A stretch of DNA of 14,765 bases from Candidatus Woesearchaeota archaeon (lineage in GTDB: Archaea > Nanobdellota > Nanobdellia > Woesearchaeales > UBA11716), in the NCBI GenBank assembly GCA_013329175.1, contig DUKR01000077.1, positions 1-14,765 of the forward strand, written 5' to 3'. Of this stretch, positions 1 to 7,147 are shown one piece after another. A program made the position numbers and the translations under genes. Below the pieces are notes generated by a model, which was given only the letters and a program-made list of their open reading frames with translations, was not told the DNA's origin and made no database searches. Position 1 is the stretch's first letter. The number at the start of each line of letters is the position of its first letter.

Positions 1-7
1 AAGAATT

Positions 8-730
8 CTAAGGGGATCTGGAGGCACCCTCTATAAGTTGTGCTTTGATATCTTCAATTTGTTTCTTTATATCCTGCTCATCACTTTCACATAACTTATC
101 AATTCTGGCTTCCATTTTCGTCTCGCCGTCAATGGCTCCATGCTCCCGAGAAAACAATTCATTTAACTCTTTAAGCTTTTGCTTCTCTTGCTCAACAGCC
201 TTTATTTCATCCTTGAGGAGAGGCAGGAGTTGCTCTTTAATTCCTTTCCGCAAATTATTTATGTTTGTGAGAATGCTGGATAATGACTCAATGCTGGCAG
301 ATATTTGCTTTTTCCACTGGCTTCCCCTAAACCATCTGCCGAATTTATCGCCGTATTTTTTTATGCCAAGGCCATGCAATGCTCTAAGCTCAACAAGCAA
401 CTCATCGTGAGCAATTCGTACAAGAGTAGTAATCTCTTCCATTTGCTGCTTGGCAAGTGCATCAAACCTAGCCATTCGCTCCCTTCTCAATGCAACAAGC
501 TTAGCAAGATCCTCCATGAGTTTTCCCTCATTACTGCTAAACTGGAACTCACGCTGTGCGTTATTAATCTCTTTCTCGGTTAAGATCCTCAACTTGCTGA
601 AATTGCTCAAACCTTTTTGTATATCATACGCCCTACCATTTACCCTTTGTTCAACATCCCTTCTTGCATACACAAGCCTCCCCGCCTTAGTGGGATAATA
701 GTTGCGAAGATGCTTACTCCACCATGCCAT
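8..730 (-). CDS. Coiled-coil hypothetical protein, 240 aa
   Basis: I do not recognise this protein. It has no signal peptide or membrane span. The N-terminus is rich in aromatic and basic residues (Trp3, Trp4, Tyr11, Tyr12). From about residue 45 it is highly charged with helical heptad character, strongest at about residues 65-115 and 145-225. A short Gly/Lys/Trp-rich break lies at about 118-140. A role as a soluble scaffold or partner protein is inference from composition only. Its ATG overlaps the TAA stop of the upstream 76-aa gene by one base (TAATG), so the two are probably translationally coupled. The gene is complete: its TAG stop lies at 8-10. It resembles in style, and perhaps distantly in sequence, the coiled-coil proteins encoded divergently at 1859-6429. 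Confidence 0.75.
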   Translation of the reverse strand: MAWWSKHLRNYYPTKAGRLVYARRDVEQRVNGRAYDIQKGLSNFSKLRILTEKEINNAQREFQFSSNEGKLMEDLAKLVALRRERMARFDALAKQQMEEITTLVRIAHDELLVELRALHGLGIKKYGDKFGRWFRGSQWKKQISASIESLSSILTNINNLRKGIKEQLLPLLKDEIKAVEQEKQKLKELNELFSREHGAIDGETKMEARIDKLCESDEQDIKKQIEDIKAQLIEGASRSP

Positions 731-960
731 TATCTCTTCGCCTCTTGCTCAGCATGGGCTGCCATAGCCTTCAATTTAGAAAGAGCGCCAATAAAATTCG
801 TTATATGCTTGCACAACTCCTTTTGCTTCTTCGCAGAATGGTGCCTCGACAACGCCAGGGCCCGGTCAACAAAAGGCTCAGCCTTGTCGTGAAGGGAGTC
901 TATTTTTTTGATAAGATGCCTCTTTTTTGCAGAAGAAGTCTTTTTGCTCTTCGTAGGCAT
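730..960 (-). CDS. Small lysine-rich helical protein, 76 aa
   Basis: This is a short basic protein. The first 20 residues are Lys/Ser/Thr-rich (KSKK, AKKR), followed by two predicted amphipathic helices (about residues 18-40 and 44-75). No family is recognised. The basic tail could contact nucleic acid or acidic membrane, but nothing in the sequence settles this. It is the first gene of a minus-strand operon with the 240-aa gene (1-base TAATG overlap). A TATA-like element lies on the minus strand at 983-993, centred about 28 bases before the ATG, so the mRNA is probably leaderless or nearly so. It could be a chance ORF, but the promoter spacing and the coupled downstream gene argue that it is real. 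Confidence 0.65.
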   Translation of the reverse strand: MPTKSKKTSSAKKRHLIKKIDSLHDKAEPFVDRALALSRHHSAKKQKELCKHITNFIGALSKLKAMAAHAEQEAKR

Positions 961-982
961 TCACTTTTTTTCACTGTGCAGA

Positions 983-993
983 TTAATATATTT
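983..993 (-). promoter_or_regulatory. TATA box for the 76-aa/240-aa operon
   Basis: On the minus strand the sequence reads AAATATATTAA, a good archaeal TATA match. It is centred about 28 bases upstream of the ATG at 960, the spacing expected for a leaderless transcript. Confidence 0.5.
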
Positions 994-1135
994 TTCGGTG
1001 GCCAAGAAAATAAAAAAAAGTATCTGTTAATAAATAAACATATTAAGTATTAAATTTAATGCCGCATTGATAAAAAAATAAATATAAAAAATAAGATTTC
1101 CATTTATAAATACTAAACCTTATTAGTTATAGCGC

Positions 1136-1147
1136 TTATCTAGATAA
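1136..1147. promoter_or_regulatory. Perfect 12-bp palindrome, candidate operator
   Basis: TTATCTAGATAA is its own reverse complement. It sits roughly midway between the two divergent TATA boxes, and a looser GTTAT...ATAAC pair (1126-1130 and 1144-1148) overlaps it. A dimeric winged-helix regulator, such as the product of the adjacent gene at 1330, would suit such a site. In DNA this AT-rich a palindrome of this length could arise by chance. Confidence 0.3.
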
Positions 1148-1286
1148 CATGGAACACTTATTTAAAATAAAACTAGATATATTATTATTTAATAAAAATA
1201 ATTATTAATTAACCAAAAAAGCTAGCGTATTTATTAATGAACGTTTTTTATTAATATTATTTAGTATAACTAAAAAATCAAAAACC

Positions 1287-1293
1287 TTAAATA
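1287..1293 (+). promoter_or_regulatory. TATA box for the winged-helix/membrane operon
   Basis: TTAAATA, preceded by an A-rich BRE-like stretch, is centred 40 bases before the ATG at 1330. Transcription would then begin near 1316 with a leader of about 14 bases. Confidence 0.5.
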
Positions 1294-1329
1294 GTAATTA
1301 TAATAATAGATAGATAAATTTACTAACAA

Positions 1330-1872
1330 ATGAGTAAAAAAATATCCACTTACACCATTGCAGGGCTCTTTACCCATGATTTCTCCAGAAGATATTATCT
1401 TAAAGAGATGGCTGATGCCCTTGGAAAACCTCATCAGACCCTCAAGCCCTATATCGCTGAGCTTGTGAAGCAAAGCATACTTATGGAGGAGAAGCGTGGG
1501 AATCTTCTCGAATACACACTCAACACAGGAAGTCCGTTGGTGGTAGCGTACTTGGCCATCGCAGAGCAAGAGCAAGCGTTAGAGCAAGCGAAAAAGGAGG
1601 GCTTCCTTGTTGAGCTGTTCTCTCTTGGAAGGGAGATGAAGGGGGCGATCATCGCCGCACCCATAGACAAAGAGCGATGGCACGTGGTGCATGTCGGGGG
1701 TGGGGTAATCAATAGGGAACACCCCCGATTTTCTTTTTCTCACTATGGGCAATTTGAGGAGATTCCCTTGGAGGAACTGAAAGGGCTCTATCGCGTTCAC
1801 GTGATATTCAGGGGAGTTGAAGAGGTTGTCAGCGAGTTTGTAAGGAGGTATGCACTGCATGGAATCGCCTAA
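1330..1872 (+). CDS. Winged-helix (wHTH) protein, probable transcriptional regulator
   Basis: The 180-aa protein begins with a winged helix-turn-helix at about residues 8-65. Residues 23-48 have the pattern of helices 2 and 3 (YLKEMADALGKPHQTLKPYI), followed by a wing containing GNLLEYTLN. A linker helix rich in Glu/Gln/Ala follows (about 72-92). The 90-aa C-terminal domain is unassigned. The layout resembles archaeal winged-helix proteins fused to a nucleotidyltransferase domain, but the GS...D.D motif of that domain is absent, so it may be degenerate or something else. It is the first gene of the plus-strand operon and overlaps the next gene by 14 bases. An autoregulator acting at the divergent AT-rich region is a reasonable inference. 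Confidence 0.75.
   Translation: MSKKISTYTIAGLFTHDFSRRYYLKEMADALGKPHQTLKPYIAELVKQSILMEEKRGNLLEYTLNTGSPLVVAYLAIAEQEQALEQAKKEGFLVELFSLGREMKGAIIAAPIDKERWHVVHVGGGVINREHPRFSFSHYGQFEEIPLEELKGLYRVHVIFRGVEEVVSEFVRRYALHGIA
1842..1849 (+). promoter_or_regulatory. Shine-Dalgarno site deciding the start of the 485-aa membrane protein
   Basis: AAGGAGGT lies inside the end of the winged-helix gene. Its GGAGG core is one base from the ATG at 1850 but ten bases from the in-frame ATG at 1859, so the second ATG is the better start. Confidence 0.55.
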
Positions 1873-3316
1873 GGATGAACGCAGAAAGGCAATGCCTGCT
1901 GTAACCTTCCTGCTGCTCATGGCGCTGGCCTTCATCGCAACGGTGCCAGAGCTATCTCTTGCTGCCACTGATGACGGATTGCTTGGAGTGATTGAGCCCA
2001 TCAGCAACCTTTTTGGGCCTATCATTGAACAGCTGAATTCAGTATGGGGGGGAAGTCCGGACGACTCAGCAATCTTTGTTGCCAAATTCGTGCTCTGGAT
2101 ACTTTTGTTTGCTTTACTCTACTACCCCTCAAACATGATTTTCAAGGATGCTGGCAAGGGAGTCAAGGTAGCCATTCCTTTTGTGCTTGCGCTGCTGGGC
2201 ACTGCGCTGATGCCTGCAGAGATCCTCATCAACGTCATGCAGACCTATGCGCTTGCCGGAGCTTTAATCCTGTGGATAATACCGATAGCCGGGACATGGT
2301 TCCTCATGCACAGGGTGCCGCAGGAGGGTGCATGGAAATTTTTACGCCTCATCCTTTACATCATCATCATTTACCTGTTGATGAACATTAGTGAATCAAT
2401 TACTTTCATGCTTGGCGATCTGCCTGAGTGGCTAAGCTATCTTAATCTTGTCATCGGCATCGTCACCATTATGTTCCTCAAGGAGTTGCTTACTATTTTC
2501 AGAGGTTCTGAAGCAGGGGGGGATGGAGGAAGTGGGGGTGGCGGCCTCTTTAACTGGTGGAAGAAAAAAATACCTTCCAGCCCTCAGGCCTTACCAGATG
2601 AAGTTGCAACGGCCCTCCAGGGAGCACAGAAGGCAGAGAAGCTGAGCAAAAAAGAGCAATATCTGCTCCAAGAAATCGAAAATCTTGAAAAACGGGAGAT
2701 TACCAAAACCGAAATGATAATTAATGATATCAACAAAATTGAGTCGGCTTTGCGAACTGGAAAACTAGATGAGCCTGTCAAGACAACCCTTGACAGTATG
2801 GCACGCTACTACAATGAAACAAGAACCATTGAGGATTATATTGAGCGTGAATTTAATCAGGTTCTAAACGATCTTGAACAGGAATATCAAGCGTTACGTC
2901 CACAGAAAGATCTTGCTAAGAGATTAATCAAAGTTGCCAACATAAAATTCCCCTTGAAGGCAGAAAAAGTCAAAAGGTACATTTCCACTATCAATAAGGA
3001 TATCACTAATTATATTCGCCAAATAAGAGAAAAAATAGAACTATATCAAGGAAAGCTAAAACGCCAGTTATCCCTCTTTAGGCAATTCATGCAGCTGGCA
3101 TATCAGCAACTTAATGGATTTGGCAATAGGGGTGCGGCACTAAGCTATCTCAATGATGCAAAAACTACAATGAATCTCATTCATGCTGACTTAGAAGGCA
3201 AGTTAAAGCCACTTACTGAGAAAATAAAAAATGACGTAGGAGGGGTTATCAGAAAGATTAAAGCGATGGAAAATGGAGACAAGAAGCTATTGCTAGGTAA
3301 AATAAACAGGTTTTGA
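1859..3316 (+). CDS. Multi-pass membrane protein with C-terminal coiled coil, 485 aa (paralogue A)
   Basis: The protein has a basic N-terminus and a signal-like hydrophobic segment (about 12-29) ending at SLAAT. Five probable membrane spans follow at about 72-90, 103-125, 130-150, 160-177 and 193-213. A Gly-rich linker (216-229, with GSGGGG) leads to a Lys-rich tail of about 250 residues that is largely coiled coil. If the signal is cleaved, five spans place the tail in the cytoplasm. Span regions 1-3 align with the next gene (KF-L----FAL, FV-ALL--AL-P--IL, IP--G), so the two are paralogues. The tail (about 410-445) also faintly resembles the end of the 514-aa protein encoded at 4885. No known family is recognised; TrbL/VirB6-like secretion proteins came to mind because of the topology, but I see no shared motif. 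The start at 1850 would add three residues. Confidence 0.8.
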   Translation: MESPKDERRKAMPAVTFLLLMALAFIATVPELSLAATDDGLLGVIEPISNLFGPIIEQLNSVWGGSPDDSAIFVAKFVLWILLFALLYYPSNMIFKDAGKGVKVAIPFVLALLGTALMPAEILINVMQTYALAGALILWIIPIAGTWFLMHRVPQEGAWKFLRLILYIIIIYLLMNISESITFMLGDLPEWLSYLNLVIGIVTIMFLKELLTIFRGSEAGGDGGSGGGGLFNWWKKKIPSSPQALPDEVATALQGAQKAEKLSKKEQYLLQEIENLEKREITKTEMIINDINKIESALRTGKLDEPVKTTLDSMARYYNETRTIEDYIEREFNQVLNDLEQEYQALRPQKDLAKRLIKVANIKFPLKAEKVKRYISTINKDITNYIRQIREKIELYQGKLKRQLSLFRQFMQLAYQQLNGFGNRGAALSYLNDAKTTMNLIHADLEGKLKPLTEKIKNDVGGVIRKIKAMENGDKKLLLGKINRF

Positions 3317-3327
3317 GGTGCAGATAG

Positions 3328-4329
3328 ATGGTCATGGGAAAAAGCAAATCGAAAAAAAGAGGAGCAGCCAAATGGATAAGAATTGTAGCTGGAACAACTA
3401 TCTTATTCACTCTGTCAATTCCTTCAGCACTTGCCGCAACAGGCGACGTATCCTATGACTTAGGCTCAGTGCTCTACCGCATCATGGGCTGGCTCTTTGT
3501 TGATTTCTCTGACTCTGCCGGAAGCCTGCTCTATGAATTCTATCTCAAGTTTGCCTTGTTTGTGCTGGTCTTCGCCCTCTATTTCTTTGCAGCTACCAAA
3601 GCATTCAAGGGCGATGAGCACAAGAGCATCAGGATAACCATTGCCTTTGTTTTTGCCCTGCTCAGCGTTGCGCTCATTCCTCATCCCATCCTTGCTTCCA
3701 TTGCAGAGGGCTACAAGCTTGTCGGAACCGTTGTTTTCTTCCTGATTCCCGCTATTGGCTTTATCCTGCTCAACCATTATGCCTTTTCAGTCAAGGCGCG
3801 GGCGTACTATGGGGTGAAGGCCATCGTCTACTATGTCATTGCCATGCTCTTCCATAACATGTCAGCAGCAGGAGCTTCCTTTGCCTTTAATTTTCAGCAG
3901 CTTTCAAGCTTTGCTGAAGTCATTTTCATCTTTCTTGCAATTGCCAATCTCTTCATGGCGCTTACCTCAGGCGACGGAGTGGAGGGAGAGGAGGAAGGTG
4001 CTGGAAAATATGATGGCAGCAGCCCCATCTGGAAAGCGCTTGGAGGGCATGAGGATGGCCATGATGATAAAAAGGTGAAGCATGCGGAAAAGGAGGATGT
4101 TGACCATGAAGATGAGGCAAAGAAAAGAAAGCGGGAAGAGGCAGCTGAAGACTTAAAGACGCTGGAAGGCATCAGGGAAAGGATACGCTCGGAATTTAAC
4201 CATCTGGTGACTGCTCTGGATGAAACTGAAAATGACGCAAGAGAAAGGCTCAAGAGGCTTGCAGAGCGCATACGTGAGCTTGATGCAATACAGCGGAGGA
4301 TTAATGCATTGTCCCAGCAGCAAGCATGA
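3328..4329 (+). CDS. Multi-pass membrane protein with charged coiled-coil tail, 333 aa (paralogue B)
   Basis: A Lys-rich start and a clear signal peptide (hydrophobic 17-35, probable cleavage after SALA) precede five probable membrane spans at about 71-92, 101-125, 128-152, 162-178 and 194-213. The cytoplasmic tail begins with an acidic/His-rich stretch (HEDGHDDKK, about 245-265) and ends in a helical coil (270-333). Order, spacing and several residues of spans 1-3 match paralogue A, showing a tandem duplication, but the tail is about 150 residues shorter and unrelated in composition. A GAGGTG Shine-Dalgarno site at 3315-3320, overlapping the previous stop codon, is seven bases from this ATG. 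The stop overlaps the following ATG. Function is unknown. Confidence 0.8.
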   Translation: MVMGKSKSKKRGAAKWIRIVAGTTILFTLSIPSALAATGDVSYDLGSVLYRIMGWLFVDFSDSAGSLLYEFYLKFALFVLVFALYFFAATKAFKGDEHKSIRITIAFVFALLSVALIPHPILASIAEGYKLVGTVVFFLIPAIGFILLNHYAFSVKARAYYGVKAIVYYVIAMLFHNMSAAGASFAFNFQQLSSFAEVIFIFLAIANLFMALTSGDGVEGEEEGAGKYDGSSPIWKALGGHEDGHDDKKVKHAEKEDVDHEDEAKKRKREEAAEDLKTLEGIRERIRSEFNHLVTALDETENDARERLKRLAERIRELDAIQRRINALSQQQA

Positions 4330-4871
4330 CCATGGCTCAGGCAACCCTTTCTCAGGTGCGCAAGGCGTATGAGCAGCTTGTACTATCCATACTCAACGAG
4401 CTAAGAAAGACTATCGAGGATCTCCAGAGGGAAAGAAAAGAGCTTGAGTACAGCCTAAAAGCAGTACTTGAAAAAATCCACGATGAAAAGTTGCAGGAGA
4501 TTTTTAATAACCTCAGTGAGGAAAAAAAAAACGAACATCGAGCAAAAGTTGAGAATTTCAAAAAGCTTCGAAGCACAGGCATAGCAGTAAGCAGGCAGGA
4601 TGAGAAAACTGCTCACACCATCCTTCGTGAAATAAGCCAAAATATAGTTGTCCTTGAGAGCATGGTAACCACGTTGACGGGCATCATGAGGGAATCAAAA
4701 AACCTGTACCATCTTGATACCAATGCATTGTATCAGGGCATTTTAGGTGTCCATGAATCCCTCAAGAAAAGAGAAAAAGTTATCCTCCAAGAGATTGAGC
4801 CGCATGTAACAAGCTTTTTTAATTACTTGGAGCAGGCAAAGATAGAGTTGCTTGCTCAGGTTAATTCCTAA
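4326..4871 (+). CDS. Soluble coiled-coil protein, 181 aa (paralogue C)
   Basis: This is a charged, almost wholly helical protein without signal or membrane spans. The N-terminus (AYEQLVLSILNELRKTIEDL) and a motif at 127-146 (LYHLDTNALY, then VHESLKKRE) recur in the next gene, so the pair arose by duplication. It starts in an ATGA overlap with the membrane protein before it. A second in-frame ATG at 4332 (MAQATL) aligns better with the paralogue's start (MADQQL), and I cannot decide between them. There is no clear Shine-Dalgarno site, so coupling to upstream translation is likely. A partner of the coiled-coil tails of the two membrane proteins is an inference from shared operon and composition. 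Confidence 0.75.
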   Translation: MTMAQATLSQVRKAYEQLVLSILNELRKTIEDLQRERKELEYSLKAVLEKIHDEKLQEIFNNLSEEKKNEHRAKVENFKKLRSTGIAVSRQDEKTAHTILREISQNIVVLESMVTTLTGIMRESKNLYHLDTNALYQGILGVHESLKKREKVILQEIEPHVTSFFNYLEQAKIELLAQVNS

Positions 4872-4875
4872 AGGA
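4871..4875 (+). promoter_or_regulatory. Shine-Dalgarno site deciding the start of the 514-aa protein
   Basis: AAGGA directly follows the stop of the preceding gene and lies nine bases before the ATG at 4885. The upstream in-frame ATG at 4852 has no such site and would add 11 residues overlapping the previous gene. Confidence 0.45.
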
Positions 4876-4884
4876 AACACTATC

Positions 4885-6429
4885 ATGGCAGACCAGCAAC
4901 TGGCACAGCTCAAGAAAAAGTATGAGGAGCTTGCTCTCTTTATCTTTAATCAGATTGAGCAAACGATAACGGAATTACTGGATGAGCGAAAGCTTTTGCA
5001 GCAGAAGGGAAAGGCTGGCATAACCATGCTGCATGTAAACAAAAAGGCAGAAGCGATTGCTTTGAAGGCAAAAATAGCTCTTTCTGCTGATATTCAACAG
5101 CGTTATGATGCTGCTTTGCAGCAATTTGATGCACTTTTGAATAAGGCAACCATTCTTGAGCATCAGGAAGAGCACGCAGTTAAAACCATTCTGCAAAGGC
5201 TTGATACTGAGATTGCTGAACTTCAGGCGTTGGCTAGTCAGGTCACTGCAGCCCATCAAACGAGACCTGCGTTGTATAACCTTAACACAAACGAGCTCTA
5301 TAGTAAAATTATGCTTGTCCATGATGCAATAACCAAGCAGCAGGAGCACGAGCAGAAGTTTAGAGCAGCAAGACAAGAATTTGAACAAGAGCTTGGCCAA
5401 AAAATTCATGAAATTGAAGCTATCCTGAGTGAGAAAGCTATTGCTACTATTGCAACTCCAGTAGTACAAGGTAATACTATTACTACGTCTCAGGGAAGTG
5501 TTCAACCATTAGCCATAGCTCCTGGAGGGCAAAGTGGAGTTATTGGACATGATGAAAAAGATTCAGTCGTGCAGACTGTAAAAATCGACCTGAACAATCT
5601 TGAGCATGCTGATAACATCATTCAATTCCAGCGCAGTGACAGGGAAGTTAGGAAAGCTTTTCAAGTGCTGGAAAAGAAAAGAATGGAAGGTCAGTTGCTG
5701 AAGGCAAAGAAAGCTATAAAGGCAGTCACCACTAAAATTAATATGTATGGACCAAAATACAACAGTGGAGAGTATAAACTGGCATTTATGACAAATGTTG
5801 TCGACCAGTATATGGAGTATATGTATGGGGTACTGTATAGCTATCTTCTTCATGTGGATGAAGCATCGGAATTTATTGCAACCTTATATAGCAGGCTGGA
5901 GACTATTGAAAGCACTAAGCTCACTAAATTTCAAAAAGAGAAAGTTGCAATTATTGCTCACCTCGTGAAGATTGCAGGAGAAACAGACGACAAAAGACCA
6001 GGAAACCTAGGAAAAAAAGGTAAAATTCCTCGGGAATTGCCTGCAAAGATTGATAGCTATGTTACTAATGAACTAAAGATTCTTGAACAAGATACACCAC
6101 CAGGCAGAATCCAAGTAGATATTGACAGGTTACAACTCTTAATTCTTCAGCTTGAAAAAAAACTAAAGAAAGCTATGCATTTAGCTGAACAAAGGATAAA
6201 AGCCTCTTACTTTGCATGGACAAAACGTGGCTATCAAGGGGCTGTAGGGCATCTGAATACCCTCAACATCCTTGTTGATGAGAAAATAAGGTTAGTGAAA
6301 CAAATGATGGATATTGAGCAGCAGATTAGCACAAAGCTTGAAAACCATATCTTCAATTATCTTAATGACAATAAAAAGCTAAAGGACCTTCAAAAGCTGC
6401 TAAGAAAGATACATCTTGGCGAAATTTAG
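4885..6429 (+). CDS. Large coiled-coil protein, 514 aa (paralogue D)
   Basis: The N-terminal half (1-185) is a helical domain paralogous to the whole preceding protein: both share a YEEL/YEQL opening and an LYxLxTNxLY...VHxxxxK motif (here about 130-151). A Thr/Gln/Gly-rich linker (about 188-225) separates it from a second helical half (235-514) rich in Lys and Leu. Near the end, an RGYQGAVGHLNTL segment loosely matches the NRGAALSYLND segment in the tail of membrane paralogue A. There is no signal peptide or membrane span, so it is probably cytoplasmic and elongated. It is the last gene of the operon; its stop is six bases from the stop of the convergent gene. No enzyme motif is visible and the function is unknown. 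Confidence 0.8.
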   Translation: MADQQLAQLKKKYEELALFIFNQIEQTITELLDERKLLQQKGKAGITMLHVNKKAEAIALKAKIALSADIQQRYDAALQQFDALLNKATILEHQEEHAVKTILQRLDTEIAELQALASQVTAAHQTRPALYNLNTNELYSKIMLVHDAITKQQEHEQKFRAARQEFEQELGQKIHEIEAILSEKAIATIATPVVQGNTITTSQGSVQPLAIAPGGQSGVIGHDEKDSVVQTVKIDLNNLEHADNIIQFQRSDREVRKAFQVLEKKRMEGQLLKAKKAIKAVTTKINMYGPKYNSGEYKLAFMTNVVDQYMEYMYGVLYSYLLHVDEASEFIATLYSRLETIESTKLTKFQKEKVAIIAHLVKIAGETDDKRPGNLGKKGKIPRELPAKIDSYVTNELKILEQDTPPGRIQVDIDRLQLLILQLEKKLKKAMHLAEQRIKASYFAWTKRGYQGAVGHLNTLNILVDEKIRLVKQMMDIEQQISTKLENHIFNYLNDNKKLKDLQKLLRKIHLGEI

Positions 6430-6435
6430 GTAACC

Positions 6436-7080
6436 TTATCGGGAAAGTTTTTTTTGAGTAATAGTAGCAGTGTATACAGGACCAGCTGACCGTGCTCCCG
6501 CTGCGCCAGTAACATAGCTTGGAATCAGTAAAGAGGAGGATGGATTATTAATGATCTCAGCAATCACTGCATTTAACTGGCTTACATTCTCTGGAAAGGG
6601 CTTGCTGGGGTCAACTTTTATAACTGCTGTGTTGCCTGCTGCATCTTGAAACATCTCTACGTTATCACCTAGTGGGACTATTGCATTAAGATACGTTTGA
6701 TCATTTGGACCTTTAATTAATTCTAGTTTAGGTCCAAGATTCTGAGCTGGACCAATTACTTGAACATAGTCAGCTGTTACCCTAAGAAAATCCGCTAAAT
6801 TATCCCTTCCTTCAACTGTGACATATTTACCTACCGTATTCCTTACTTTAAGAGCAGTGTTGTAGCCATCAGTTATAACATTCTCACCTAGCTTAGTAAC
6901 AGAGTTAGCAGCATCCCACTTATCCTCCCCATATTTAATAACACTACTTACTCCACTTACTATGTAAGGTAGGGAATAAAGGGCAAGGGCACCGGCAGCC
7001 ATAAATTTAATAATCTTGCCTGCCTTTCTTTTTGACTTTTGTGGTGCTATTAAATCTTGTAGAGTTTTGGACATTTCCAT
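6436..7080 (-). CDS. Single-span membrane protein, 214 aa
   Basis: A Lys-rich N-terminus (QKSKRKAGKIIK) precedes one hydrophobic span (about 22-42) without an obvious cleavage site. The rest (about 170 residues) is a soluble, probably external domain with predicted beta content and many Asn, Val and Pro residues. No family is recognised. An upstream ATG at 7098 would add six residues, but the TATA box at 7105-7113 is centred 29 bases before the ATG at 7080, which fits leaderless initiation there and places the 7098 ATG upstream of transcription. It lies immediately downstream of, and in the same orientation as, the SPFH gene but has its own promoter. It may be a partner of the SPFH protein or of the converging operon. 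Confidence 0.7.
   Translation of the reverse strand: MEMSKTLQDLIAPQKSKRKAGKIIKFMAAGALALYSLPYIVSGVSSVIKYGEDKWDAANSVTKLGENVITDGYNTALKVRNTVGKYVTVEGRDNLADFLRVTADYVQVIGPAQNLGPKLELIKGPNDQTYLNAIVPLGDNVEMFQDAAGNTAVIKVDPSKPFPENVSQLNAVIAEIINNPSSSLLIPSYVTGAAGARSAGPVYTATITQKKLSR
6448..6455 (+). terminator. T8 run, probable terminator of the plus-strand operon
   Basis: An uninterrupted run of eight T lies 19 bases after the operon's last stop codon, within the 3' end of the convergent gene. Archaeal RNA polymerase terminates at such U-tracts without needing a hairpin. Only position and composition support it. Confidence 0.5.
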
Positions 7081-7104
7081 AGCAAATCCAGAAAGCATGA
7101 CTAG

Positions 7105-7113
7105 TATATAAAT
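7105..7113 (-). promoter_or_regulatory. TATA box for the single-span membrane protein
   Basis: ATTTATATA on the minus strand is centred about 29 bases before the ATG at 7080, the normal distance for a leaderless archaeal transcript. Confidence 0.6.
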
Positions 7114-7147
7114 CTTCCGATTTGTAACTATCAGTAAGTAGTTAATT

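Larger units (their letters stand above)
961..1329. other. AT-rich divergent intergenic control region
   Basis: This stretch of about 370 bases has no gene and separates two divergent operons. By eye it is roughly 80-85% A+T, against about half in the neighbouring genes. It is full of ATTA/TTAATA runs and holds a TATA box for each direction near its ends (983-993 minus, 1287-1293 plus). A perfect 12-base palindrome lies at 1136-1147. The simplest reading is a shared regulatory region. An origin of replication is possible because of the AT content, but I see no repeated ORB-like motif and no Cdc6/Orc gene nearby. Confidence 0.6.

Noticed and set aside
961..1329. Replication origin in the AT-rich region
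   Set aside because: No repeated origin-box motif is visible and no Cdc6/Orc gene is adjacent; two divergent promoters explain the region.
7081..7098. Longer start for the single-span protein at 7098
   Set aside because: The TATA box at 7105-7113 is only a few bases upstream of it; the ATG at 7080 has proper leaderless spacing.
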